Assembly: GCA_001593685.1 (NCBI GenBank)
Contig: LUKI01000004.1
Span: forward strand, 1-64,000
Origin: Gammaproteobacteria bacterium F7
GTDB taxonomy: Bacteria; Pseudomonadota; Gammaproteobacteria; Pseudomonadales; IMCC2047
Direction of reading: 5' to 3'
Length of the DNA: 64,000 nt
Shown one piece after another: positions 1 through 8,173 of this stretch; position 1 is the first letter of the stretch; the number at the start of each line of letters is the position of its first letter. The notes under the pieces are model-generated. The model made no database searches, was not told the DNA's origin, and saw only the letters and a list, made by a program, of their open reading frames with translations. The translations under genes and the position numbers were made by a program.

Positions 1-2391
1 CCGGCTAAAGAAAAAGTAGCGGCCGATAACAGCCATATTTCTATGGCCGTTAACATGGACGCTTGTATTTCTTGTCAGCTGTGCTTACAGGGTTGTCGTG
101 ACGTTCAGGTCAACGAAGTAATTGGCTTGTCGCAGCGTGGCTCAAAGACTGAAATCGTGTTCGATTTCAATGACCCAATGGGCGAGTCTACTTGTGTCGC
201 TTGTGGTGAATGTGTTCAGGCCTGTCCTACGGGCGCGCTGATGCCGAAGAAAGCCGTTGATGAAGCCGGTGTTGGTATCTTTGAACCCGGTGAAGAAGTT
301 GACCGTAAAGTTGACAGTGTTTGTCCGTACTGTGGTGTTGGTTGTCAAATTACGCTGAATGTAAAAGATGACGACATTATTTTTGTTGAGGGCTCTGGTG
401 GTCCATCGAACAAAAACCGTCTGTGTGTGAAGGGGCGTTTTGGTTTTGATTACCCACGTCACCCGGATCGCCTGACCAAGCCGTTGATTCGTAAGGAAGG
501 TATTGCGAAAGACGATATCGAAGGGTTTGACCCCGCTAACCCATACACGCATTTCCGTGATGCAACGTGGGATGAGGCATTGGATTTTGCCGCTAAAGGT
601 CTGCGTGATCTGCGTGATGACGCGGCTAACGGTCCAAAATCGTTGGCTGGTTTTGGTTCAGCAAAAGGCTCCAACGAAGAAGCTTATATGTTCCAGAAGC
701 TGGTTCGAACAGGCTTCCGTTCTAACAACGTTGACCACTGTACCCGTCTGTGTCACGCCTCATCCGTAGCCGCGCTGCTGGAAGGTGTAGGTTCCGGTGC
801 GGTATCGGCTTCCTTTATGGAAGTTCAAAACGCTGAAGTGGCTATCCTGATTGGTTGTAACCCTGAGTCTAACCACCCGGTTGCAGCAACCTTCTTCAAG
901 CGTGCGGCGGTTCGTGGTACTAAACTGATCATCATGGATCCTCGTGGTCACAGCATGAAAGAGCACGCCTCGCACATGTTGCAGTTCAAGTATGGTGCTG
1001 ACGTCAGTCTGATCAACGCCATGATGAACGTGATCCTGGAAGAGGGCCTGTATAAGCAGGACTTCCTGGATGACATGACCATCGGTTTCGAACAGCTTAA
1101 AGAACACCTGAAAGACTATAAGCCAGAAGATATGGCGGAAATCTGCGGTATTGACGCTGAGACTATCCGTGAAGTTGCGCGTCTATACGCAACCGCTAAG
1201 TCGTCCATCATTTTCTGGGGTATGGGTGTTTCCCAGCACGTTCATGGTACTGATAACGTACGCGCCATGATCTCCATGTCGATGATGACAGGCCAGATTG
1301 GTCGTCCAGGTACGGGGCTGCACCCGCTGCGTGGTCAGAATAACGTACAGGGCGCTTCTGATGCTGGTTTGATTCCGATGATGTACCCGGATTATCAGCG
1401 TGTGACGGTTCCAGAGAACAAGGCTAAGTTCGAAAAACTGTGGAATACAGAGCTGGATCCTAACGCCGGTCTGACCGTTGTTGAAATCATGGATGCTGTT
1501 CATGATGACGTGATCAAAGGCATGTACATCCAGGGTGAAAACCCGGCGATGTCTGACCCTGATGTTAACCATGCGCGTGAAGCACTGGCAAAACTTGAAC
1601 ACCTGGTTGTTCAGGATCTGTTTGTAACAGAGACCGCCATGTATGCTGACGTGATTTTGCCAGCCTCTGCTTTCGTTGAGAAAGACTGTACGGTCAGTAA
1701 CACCAACCGTCAGGTTCAGCGTGGTCGTGCGGCACTACCAGTACCAGGCGATGCGCGTCAGGATTGGTGGTTGATTCAGGAAATTGCTAAACGTCTGGGA
1801 CTGGACTGGAATTACAGCAGCCAGGAAGATGTTTTCAATGAAATGAAACTGGCCATGCCATCATTGAATAACATTACCTGGGAGCGTGTGACAGAGGAAA
1901 ACTCAGTCACATACCCTTGTCATGCACCAGATCAACCGGGTCAGGATGTTGTGTTCACCGATGGTTTCCCAACAGAAACGGGTAAAGCAACGCTGGTACC
2001 TGCGGGTCTGATTTCGCCAGATGAGCAGCCGGATGATGAATACCCGATGATTCTGTCAACAGGTCGAGTTCTGGAGCATTGGCACACTGGTTCGATGACA
2101 CGTCGCTCAGAAACACTGGATGATCTGGAGCCTGCTGCGTTTGTTTCGCTAAGCCCGAATGATGCCGCTAAGCTGAGTATTGAAGCTGGTGACATGGTTC
2201 GTATTGCGACGCGTCGTGGTGCGGTAGAGTGTTACGCTCGTGTTCTTCCAGAGATTTCAGAGGGTTGCCTGTTCATGCCTTTCTGTTTCTCGGAAGGTGC
2301 AGCGAACGAGCTGACTAACGCGGCACTTGATCCTTTCGGTAAAATTCCGGAGTTTAAGTTCTGTGCAGCGAAGATTGAAAAAGTCGCTTAA
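1..2391 (+). CDS. fdsA: NAD-dependent formate dehydrogenase, alpha (catalytic) subunit, 5' end missing
   Basis: The frame is open from base 1, so the start lies outside the window. The subunit oxidises formate to CO2 at a molybdenum or tungsten bis-MGD centre and passes electrons through Fe-S clusters to a NAD-reducing partner. Numbering from the Met codon at 43, ferredoxin-type cysteine clusters lie at about 8-18 and 51-61, and the motif CPYCGVGC at 94-101 binds the 4Fe-4S cluster next to the active site. The catalytic Cys is residue 237 (TRLCHAS, codon at 751), so this is the Cys rather than the Sec form. In known FdsA proteins the catalytic Cys is near residue 386, so roughly 130 residues, including the 2Fe-2S domain, should lie upstream. 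The gene symbol is by family; FdhF and Fdh1A names are also used. Confidence 0.93.
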   Translation, partial: PAKEKVAADNSHISMAVNMDACISCQLCLQGCRDVQVNEVIGLSQRGSKTEIVFDFNDPMGESTCVACGECVQACPTGALMPKKAVDEAGVGIFEPGEEVDRKVDSVCPYCGVGCQITLNVKDDDIIFVEGSGGPSNKNRLCVKGRFGFDYPRHPDRLTKPLIRKEGIAKDDIEGFDPANPYTHFRDATWDEALDFAAKGLRDLRDDAANGPKSLAGFGSAKGSNEEAYMFQKLVRTGFRSNNVDHCTRLCHASSVAALLEGVGSGAVSASFMEVQNAEVAILIGCNPESNHPVAATFFKRAAVRGTKLIIMDPRGHSMKEHASHMLQFKYGADVSLINAMMNVILEEGLYKQDFLDDMTIGFEQLKEHLKDYKPEDMAEICGIDAETIREVARLYATAKSSIIFWGMGVSQHVHGTDNVRAMISMSMMTGQIGRPGTGLHPLRGQNNVQGASDAGLIPMMYPDYQRVTVPENKAKFEKLWNTELDPNAGLTVVEIMDAVHDDVIKGMYIQGENPAMSDPDVNHAREALAKLEHLVVQDLFVTETAMYADVILPASAFVEKDCTVSNTNRQVQRGRAALPVPGDARQDWWLIQEIAKRLGLDWNYSSQEDVFNEMKLAMPSLNNITWERVTEENSVTYPCHAPDQPGQDVVFTDGFPTETGKATLVPAGLISPDEQPDDEYPMILSTGRVLEHWHTGSMTRRSETLDDLEPAAFVSLSPNDAAKLSIEAGDMVRIATRRGAVECYARVLPEISEGCLFMPFCFSEGAANELTNAALDPFGKIPEFKFCAAKIEKVA

Positions 2392-2437
2392 TGTTGAAGG
2401 CTTTTATGGCCTGATCTAAAGCACGTTGCAATACTGA

Positions 2438-2467
2438 CAAACCCCGCTTTTGCGGGGTTTGTTTTTT
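2438..2467 (+). terminator. Intrinsic terminator after the formate dehydrogenase gene
   Basis: A perfect 10-bp stem (CAAACCCCGC at 2438-2447 with 2452-2461) has a TTTT loop and is followed by six T. It begins 46 bases after the stop codon. The rest of the gap to fdhD (2468-2632) shows only a weak inverted repeat around 2550-2575. fdhD is therefore probably expressed from its own promoter. Confidence 0.9.
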
Positions 2468-2632
2468 GTGGCATTGCTTGATTCTAATTCATTGATTAGA
2501 GTGCGTGATGCGTTACATTCGACTTACTAATGATGACTATCCGCCGAATTCGGAATAACAAACGAATCTGTTATCCGCACTATTTGAGGCGTTTAAACGA
2601 CCACTTTAGCTAAGAGATATTTATTTATTCTA

Positions 2633-3502
2633 ATGAAAGAATTTGAAGTTACACCCGATCCCGAAGATGCACGGCTCACTGAGTCGCTCAAAGGTTATGA
2701 TCATAATAACGAAGAGGTTGAGATCGACGTTATTATCGAACGCCCGCTGACGCTATACCTTAATAGCCGTGAGGTGGTGACGATGATGACGGTAGGAGAT
2801 CACCCTCATGAACTGGCGATCGGTTTTCTGCTAAACCAGAATATGCTCAAGCCCGATGACGAGGTAACGGACATTGAGTACGACGAAGACCTTGATGTGG
2901 TGGTCGTGCGTACCAAGGAAGAGTCCGATTACGAGCAGAAATTACAGAAAAAAATTCGCACCTCCGGTTGCGCGCAGGGCACGATTTTTGGCGATATTAT
3001 GGAAAGCTTCAAATCCGTAAAACTGACAACTAATACGGTTTTAAAAACCTCCTGGCTGTACACCCTGTTTAGTAAAATTAACCACCAGCCAAGTCTGTAT
3101 TTGAAGTCTGGCGCCATTCACGGTTGCGTGTTGTGTGAAGAGGATAAGCCGCTGGTCTACATGGAAGATGTGGGGCGTCATAACGCCGTTGATAAGGTGG
3201 CGGGGTATATGTACCTCAATAATATCAAGCCGGATAACAAAACCTTTTTTACCACCGGCCGTTTAACGTCGGAGATGGTGATTAAAACGGTGCAGATGGG
3301 CATTCCCATTCTGATGTCCCGCTCGGGCTATACCGCCTGGGGTGTGCAGCTCGCCCGTCAGGCCGGTTTGACGTTACTGGGGCGCGCTAAAGGCAAGCGT
3401 TTTACCGTGCTGTCTGGCCATGAGCGGCTGATTTATGACGCTGACCACTCCAAGGTCGCCGATGAACCTAAAAAAATGTCTCGTAAGGCTAATGATGACT
3501 GA
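2633..3502 (+). CDS. fdhD: Formate dehydrogenase accessory sulfurtransferase FdhD
   Basis: FdhD carries sulfur from a cysteine desulfurase to the bis-MGD cofactor of formate dehydrogenase. The 289-residue product has the family hallmark EDVGRHNAVDK at about 181-191, followed by the TTGRLTSEMV and SRSGYT segments of the cofactor-binding half. The mobile cysteine loop reads SGCAQGT, with Cys113 only; the E. coli protein has a CxxC pair there. The N-terminal 25 or so residues are acidic and poorly conserved. mobA overlaps its 3' end, so the two are translationally coupled. No clear ribosome-binding site precedes the ATG. Confidence 0.93.
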   Translation: MKEFEVTPDPEDARLTESLKGYDHNNEEVEIDVIIERPLTLYLNSREVVTMMTVGDHPHELAIGFLLNQNMLKPDDEVTDIEYDEDLDVVVVRTKEESDYEQKLQKKIRTSGCAQGTIFGDIMESFKSVKLTTNTVLKTSWLYTLFSKINHQPSLYLKSGAIHGCVLCEEDKPLVYMEDVGRHNAVDKVAGYMYLNNIKPDNKTFFTTGRLTSEMVIKTVQMGIPILMSRSGYTAWGVQLARQAGLTLLGRAKGKRFTVLSGHERLIYDADHSKVADEPKKMSRKANDD

Positions 3503-4124
3503 CTCTGTTTATCAACAAAAAGTGGCGGGCGTCATTCTCGCCGGTGGTCTGGCTCGCCGCATGGGCGGTGGTGATAAGAGCTTATTAACACTCGGTGGTG
3601 AGCCGCTGTTAAAACGTGTTATTGAGCGCGCACAACCACAGGTCGACAGGCTGGTGCTCAATGCTAACGGTGATCCGGCTCGTTTTGCGGATTATGGCTT
3701 ACCGGTGGCTGCCGATGTGGTTCCCGATTTTGCTGGCCCGCTGGCGGGTATTTTGACTGGCATGCAATGGGTTCATGAGCATGCGCCAGAGTGCGAATGG
3801 ATCGTGAGTTTTGCCTGTGATACACCGCTCTTTCCAACGGATCTTGTGGAACGCTTACTTCAGCAGGCTGAGCAGGAACAAGCACCGCTGGCCTGTGCAG
3901 TGAGTGGAGAGCGCAACCACCCGGTATTCGGGTTGTGGTCCATGACCTTGATGGATGACCTGCATCGCGCTGTTGTTGAAGAGGATATGCGCAAAATTCT
4001 ACGTTGGACTGACCGTTACCGCTGCAGTCAGGTGGCGTTTTCGGACCAGCCCTTTGATCCATTTTTCAATATCAATCGCCCCGATGACCTTGAGGCGGCT
4101 GAGCAGTTTCTAAACCATATTTAA
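3495..4124 (+). CDS. mobA: Molybdenum cofactor guanylyltransferase MobA
   Basis: MobA transfers GMP from GTP to molybdopterin, making the MGD form that formate dehydrogenase needs. The nucleotide-binding signature LAGGLARRMGGGDK lies near the N terminus. It is followed by the LVLNANGD and PDFAGPLAGIL segments and the metal-binding CDTPLFP, all typical of the family. The open frame extends upstream into fdhD, but tandem ATG codons at 3492 and 3495 begin the conserved part, so I take 3495 (209 residues, close to the usual length of about 195-210). It overlaps fdhD by 8 bases and ends 6 bases before tupB. Confidence 0.92.
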   Translation: MTDSVYQQKVAGVILAGGLARRMGGGDKSLLTLGGEPLLKRVIERAQPQVDRLVLNANGDPARFADYGLPVAADVVPDFAGPLAGILTGMQWVHEHAPECEWIVSFACDTPLFPTDLVERLLQQAEQEQAPLACAVSGERNHPVFGLWSMTLMDDLHRAVVEEDMRKILRWTDRYRCSQVAFSDQPFDPFFNINRPDDLEAAEQFLNHI

Positions 4125-4130
4125 TCCGCA

Positions 4131-4835
4131 ATGACCGATTCACAGACATTTTTAGCGGCTTTTTTACTTATTTTTCAATGGGGTGGTGACCTCTGGGAAA
4201 TCATAGGCCTGTCGCTGCGTGTGAGTTTTACGTCGGTGGCCATTTCAACATTGCTGGGCCTGCCTCTGGGCGCATTGCTAGCGGTTGAGCGTTTTCGTGG
4301 TCATCATGCGATTACCATTATAGTCAATACCATGATGAGTCTACCGCCTGTAGTGGTGGGGCTGTTTGTCTATATTTTGTTATCCCGATCAGGCCCCTTG
4401 GGTGTGTTTGGCCTGTTGTTTACGCCGACGGCCATGGTTATTGCCCAGACATTCCTGATTACGCCTATCGTTGTGGCGTTGAGTCGCCAGCACCTCCAGC
4501 AGGAATGGGACCGGGTGGGTGAGCAGTTATGTTCCTTTAATATCAGCCGCATTCAAGCGATGCCGACACTTTTCTGGGAAACCCGTGCGGCATTGGCGAC
4601 GGTGGTCCTGGCTGGTTTTGGTCGAGCCATCGCCGAAATCGGTGCGGTGATGATTGTCGGTGGTAATATTGATCACCTGACCCGCGTTATGACCACCGCG
4701 ATTGCGCTGGAAACCAGCAAAGGTAATCTGGAGTTGGCGATGGCGCTAGGTGTGGTATTGCTGATTCTCGCGCTGTTAGTGAATGCCGGTGTGCATTGGT
4801 TAACGCACTGGTCAGCCAGGCGAGGGGCGGGCTGA
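4131..4835 (+). CDS. tupB: Tungstate-type ABC transporter permease (TupB)
   Basis: This is the membrane subunit of an oxyanion importer, 234 residues with five or six hydrophobic segments. The cytoplasmic coupling region reads AEIGAVMIVGGNI, followed by RVMTTAIALETSKGN. To me this pattern matches TupB/WtpB-like tungstate permeases better than ModB. It starts 6 bases after mobA and its TGA overlaps the tupC ATG, so it sits inside the cofactor operon. No gene for the periplasmic binding protein TupA is visible in the window. Substrate assignment (tungstate over molybdate) rests on family resemblance alone. Confidence 0.8.
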   Translation: MTDSQTFLAAFLLIFQWGGDLWEIIGLSLRVSFTSVAISTLLGLPLGALLAVERFRGHHAITIIVNTMMSLPPVVVGLFVYILLSRSGPLGVFGLLFTPTAMVIAQTFLITPIVVALSRQHLQQEWDRVGEQLCSFNISRIQAMPTLFWETRAALATVVLAGFGRAIAEIGAVMIVGGNIDHLTRVMTTAIALETSKGNLELAMALGVVLLILALLVNAGVHWLTHWSARRGAG

Positions 4836-5569
4836 TGAGCTCCGCTTACCCAAAGTTTAAGCAGGTTAATTTTTCCATTAATGGCACGCCGCTATTGAAG
4901 GATCTTAATCTAAGTCTTGCAAGGGGATCGTTAACGGTTGTACTCGGTCCAAACGGCTCCGGTAAAAGCCTGTTTCTGAGGCTGTGCCATGGCTTGCTTA
5001 AACCCAGCGATGGCGAAGTATTATGGGGTGATAGTGCTCAGCGCCCCCCGCAAACCATGGTGTTTCAAAAGCCGGTTATGCTGCGTCGGTCGGCCATGGA
5101 TAACATCATGTATGCGCTGCGCAACTACCCGAAACCAAAACGCGTTGAGTGTGCCCGGCAGGCACTTAAATGGGCGGGACTAGAGGATATCGCCGGGCGT
5201 ATGGCCACGGTGTTGTCGGGTGGACAGCAACAGCGTCTGGCGATTGCCCGCGCCTGGGCTTTGCAGCCGGAAATTTTATTTTTGGATGAACCTACCGCCA
5301 GCCTTGATCCTGGTGCTTGCGACTATGTTGAAGAACATGTAAAAGCGATGCACGAATCGGGTATTCAAATTTTAATGAGTACCCATAATCTGGCGCAGGC
5401 GCGACGGTTGGCCCAGCAGATTATTTTTATTCAGGATGGACGTGTGATGGCACAGCAACCGGTGGAGGAATTCTTTACCCAACCGGCTTGCGTTGAAGCC
5501 TATGAGTTTATTCGACGCGAATTTGTGATTGATGAGAGTGCAGCACAGCGTCTGCATAAGGAGCCCTAA
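4835..5569 (+). CDS. tupC: Tungstate-type ABC transporter ATP-binding protein (TupC)
   Basis: ATPase subunit of the importer, 244 residues. It has Walker A GPNGSGKS at about 38-45, the signature LSGGQQQR, Walker B ILFLDEP and the switch His in MSTHN. There is no C-terminal molybdate-binding (MOP) domain of the kind seen in ModC, which fits the Tup type. I place the start at 4835, inside the tupB stop (TGATG). A longer in-frame start at 4796 would only add residues overlapping tupB. The gene ends directly before the GTG of mobB. Confidence 0.85.
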   Translation: MSSAYPKFKQVNFSINGTPLLKDLNLSLARGSLTVVLGPNGSGKSLFLRLCHGLLKPSDGEVLWGDSAQRPPQTMVFQKPVMLRRSAMDNIMYALRNYPKPKRVECARQALKWAGLEDIAGRMATVLSGGQQQRLAIARAWALQPEILFLDEPTASLDPGACDYVEEHVKAMHESGIQILMSTHNLAQARRLAQQIIFIQDGRVMAQQPVEEFFTQPACVEAYEFIRREFVIDESAAQRLHKEP

Positions 5570-6124
5570 GTGAGCACAAGTGAAAATGCGCATATCAACA
5601 AAGTTTTTGGCGTAACCGGCTGGAAGAACTCCGGAAAAACGACGCTGATGGTCAAGCTCGTAAACCACTTTGTCAGCAAGGGCTTGAAAGTCGGCACCAT
5701 CAAACGCGCCCACTGTGGCTTTGATATCGATCAGCCGGGCACCGATAGCTATCGACACCGCGAAGCCGGGGCCCAGGAAGTGATGATCGCCTCTGAAAAG
5801 CGTTGGGCAAAAATGCACGAATTACAGGACGAAGGCGAACAACCGTTATCCGAATTGCTGAAGGAATTTGGCGAGTTGGATCTGGTGCTTGTCGAGGGCT
5901 ATAAGGGCGATACACACCCCAAAATTCAGGCCGTTAGGCCCACGGTTAATGTGGAAGCCATGAATCACGACAAGGCCAATAACATTGTCGCTCTGGCGGT
6001 GGAAGATGCCGCTGCGGCTGGCATAAAAGCCGCGGACTTAAAGGTTGAAGGTCCGGTACTGGATTTGAATAACGTTGAAAGCATCGCCGCTTTTGTGAGC
6101 GACTATGTTGGAATGGACAACTAA
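5570..6124 (+). CDS. mobB: Molybdopterin-guanine dinucleotide biosynthesis adapter MobB
   Basis: MobB is a small P-loop GTPase that assists MobA and is not essential for MGD formation in E. coli. The 184-residue product carries GVTGWKNSGKTTL, a Walker A, near residues 14-26. It then has the RAHCGFDIDQPGTDS and LVLVEGYKGD segments of the MobB family. The start is a GTG at 5570, immediately after the tupC TAA and preceded by AAGGAG, a strong ribosome-binding site inside the tupC tail. Together with mobA it brackets tupBC, which ties metal uptake to cofactor maturation. Confidence 0.9.
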   Translation: MSTSENAHINKVFGVTGWKNSGKTTLMVKLVNHFVSKGLKVGTIKRAHCGFDIDQPGTDSYRHREAGAQEVMIASEKRWAKMHELQDEGEQPLSELLKEFGELDLVLVEGYKGDTHPKIQAVRPTVNVEAMNHDKANNIVALAVEDAAAAGIKAADLKVEGPVLDLNNVESIAAFVSDYVGMDN

Positions 6125-6126
6125 TC

Positions 6127-7380
6127 ATGACAACGATCAATTGCTGCTTTGCTCCCGCTAAAAACCTGCTGTCTGTGCCGGATGCACTGGCACAACTTCG
6201 TGCTGCGGGCCAAACCGTTGTTGAGAGCGAAGTGGTTGCCTTAGCGGATGCGCAGGGCCGAATACTCGCAGAACCGCTGATTTCTGGACGGGATATTCCC
6301 GGTTTTAATAATGCGGCGGTTGATGGCTACGCTATTCGCGCAGCCGATTTACATGACGGGCAAAGCACGGTGTTGCCCCTACACGGGCAATCAACGGCCG
6401 GGCATGCCAGTGCTGAAGCGCTGAAGCCTGGCACGACCATGCGTATTCTCACGGGTGCCAAAATGCCGGATGGGGCTGACACTGTGGTTATGCAGGAGGA
6501 TGTTGAGATTGCCGATGGTCAGGTGACCTTCCCGGCGGGTATTAAACCGGGAGGTAACTGGCGCCCTAAAGGCGAAGATGTCGCCAGCGGCCAACAGGTG
6601 CGAGAAACCGGACAGCGTTTGCGCGCCGTTGATATTGGTATTGCAGCCGCCATTGGCTATTCACAGCTGCGCGTTTATAAACCGCTGCGAGTCGCGGTTT
6701 TTTCCACCGGTGATGAAATTATTGAGCCCGGCCAACCCCTGGCCGAAGACAGTGTTTATGACATCAATCGTTATATGCTGCGTAGCTGGTTAGAGGCGAT
6801 GGGCTGTGCAGTGACTGACCTAGGTATTTTGCCGGATGAGTACGATGTCGTTAAAAGCGCATTGAGCAGCGCCGCTGAAAAACATGATGTGATCATGACC
6901 TCGGGCGGTGCTTCAATGGGTGATACCGACCATATTGCCGATGTGTTGAGCGCCGAAGGTGCTGTTAATTTTTGGCGTTTAGCGATGAAACCGGGCAAAC
7001 CTCTGGCACTGGGGCAGATCGGCCAGACGCGGTTTATTGGTCTACCGGGCAATCCTGTGGCTGTTGGCGTGTGTTTTCTACGTTTTGCCTATCCTTTGTT
7101 ATGCCATTTATCCGGACAGCCCTGGCGAGAGCCACTGAGCTACCCGTTGCCCGCAGCGTTTAAGATGAAGAAAAAGGCTGGGCGAACTGAGTTTGTGCGC
7201 GCGGTTTTTGAACAGACTGACAACGGTCTGCGTGTTAACCGTTATGCAAAGCAGGGTTCGGGGGTCTTAAGCTCACTGGTTCAGGCTGACGGTCTGATTG
7301 AGCTGGCCGAAGATTTAACACAGTTAGAAGAGGGTGATTTGGTTACCTTCTACCCCTTTGATCAATTTGGATTTATGTAA
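6127..7380 (+). CDS. moeA: Molybdopterin molybdenumtransferase MoeA, first copy
   Basis: MoeA inserts molybdate (or tungstate) into adenylylated molybdopterin. This 417-residue copy shows the complete family layout. It has GFNNAAVDGYA near 60, STGDEI near 195, TSGGASMGD near 258, MKPGKPLALG near 287 and GLPGNPVAVG near 306, with the C-terminal domain ending in DLVTFYPFD. It follows mobB with a 2-base gap, so it is cotranscribed with mob/tup. The metal-site Asp and Lys residues that I can align by eye are present. It differs clearly from the second copy at 8174, which points to old paralogues rather than a recent duplication. Confidence 0.92.
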   Translation: MTTINCCFAPAKNLLSVPDALAQLRAAGQTVVESEVVALADAQGRILAEPLISGRDIPGFNNAAVDGYAIRAADLHDGQSTVLPLHGQSTAGHASAEALKPGTTMRILTGAKMPDGADTVVMQEDVEIADGQVTFPAGIKPGGNWRPKGEDVASGQQVRETGQRLRAVDIGIAAAIGYSQLRVYKPLRVAVFSTGDEIIEPGQPLAEDSVYDINRYMLRSWLEAMGCAVTDLGILPDEYDVVKSALSSAAEKHDVIMTSGGASMGDTDHIADVLSAEGAVNFWRLAMKPGKPLALGQIGQTRFIGLPGNPVAVGVCFLRFAYPLLCHLSGQPWREPLSYPLPAAFKMKKKAGRTEFVRAVFEQTDNGLRVNRYAKQGSGVLSSLVQADGLIELAEDLTQLEEGDLVTFYPFDQFGFM

Positions 7381-7503
7381 AGGAAACTATCTGCGTGGCC
7401 GCTGCGACGTTAAAATCAGGCTCAAATTGCTCATTTATAACTTATAAACTGCGCATTCTCGCCCGATTTTTCCTAGCAGCGCCTGCCTCGAAAACGTTTC
7501 CTT
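7380..7503 (+). other. Possible structured leader between moeA and moaB
   Basis: The 144-base gap begins and ends with complementary octamers: AAGGAAAC at 7380-7387 and GTTTCCTT at 7496-7503. Inside lies the small dyad TTTATA/TATAAA around 7434-7448. Closed by such a terminal stem, the region could fold as a leader RNA for moaB. I could not match it to the molybdenum-cofactor riboswitch from memory, and an 8-bp match over this distance can occur by chance. Confidence 0.25.
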
Positions 7504-7524
7504 AGAACTAATTAGGTTTTAAAA

Positions 7525-8040
7525 ATGAGCAAAGAATTTATTCCTTTAAACATCGCGGTATTGACCGTTTCTGATACCCGTACGGGAAAAACCGATAAAT
7601 CTGGCGCGATTTTGGCTGAGCGCGCGGAGGCGGCGGGCCACATCAACGTCGATAAACAGATCGTCAAAGACGATGTTTACCAGATGCGCGCCGTGGTTTC
7701 TCAATGGATTGCTGATAGCAATGTCCACGTGGTGCTAATGACCGGGGGGACTGGCTTTTCACACCGAGACAGCACGCCAGAGGCCATGAAGCCATTATTC
7801 GATAAAGAAATTGAAGGCTTTGGCGAACTGTTCCGTCAGGTATCTGAAAAGCAGATCGGCACCTCGACCATTCAATCTCGCGCCGTTGCCGGTTTGGTCA
7901 ACAGCACGGCCATTTTCTGTCTGCCCGGCTCGACCAACGCCTGCCGTACTGCCTGGGACAGCATTATTGCCGAACAGCTGGATAGCCGTCATCGTCCCTG
8001 TAACTTCGCCGCTTATCTAGTGGGTGAACTGCCGCACTGA
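7525..8040 (+). CDS. moaB: Molybdenum cofactor biosynthesis protein MoaB
   Basis: MoaB/Mog-family proteins adenylylate molybdopterin before metal insertion by MoeA. The 171-residue product has the motif LMTGGTGFSHRD (molybdopterin binding, about 72-83). It also has EGFGELFRQVSEKQIGTST and the LPGSTNACRTAW segment near 138-149. These match E. coli MoaB more closely than Mog. It lies between two moeA genes, separated from each by 130-145 bases, so it may have its own leader. A sequence related to a ribosome-binding site is weak (TTAGGTTTTAAAA before the ATG). Confidence 0.92.
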   Translation: MSKEFIPLNIAVLTVSDTRTGKTDKSGAILAERAEAAGHINVDKQIVKDDVYQMRAVVSQWIADSNVHVVLMTGGTGFSHRDSTPEAMKPLFDKEIEGFGELFRQVSEKQIGTSTIQSRAVAGLVNSTAIFCLPGSTNACRTAWDSIIAEQLDSRHRPCNFAAYLVGELPH

Positions 8041-8173
8041 GCAGACGCCAAAAACAGCGTGCTATCTCGTTTGTGCCCTTTGGGTAACCAGCGGGATAGG
8101 CCTTAAATCTGTCAACATCCCACATGTTTATTGGGGATGACAGTCGAATTAACAAAACAACAAAGCCAATTCC

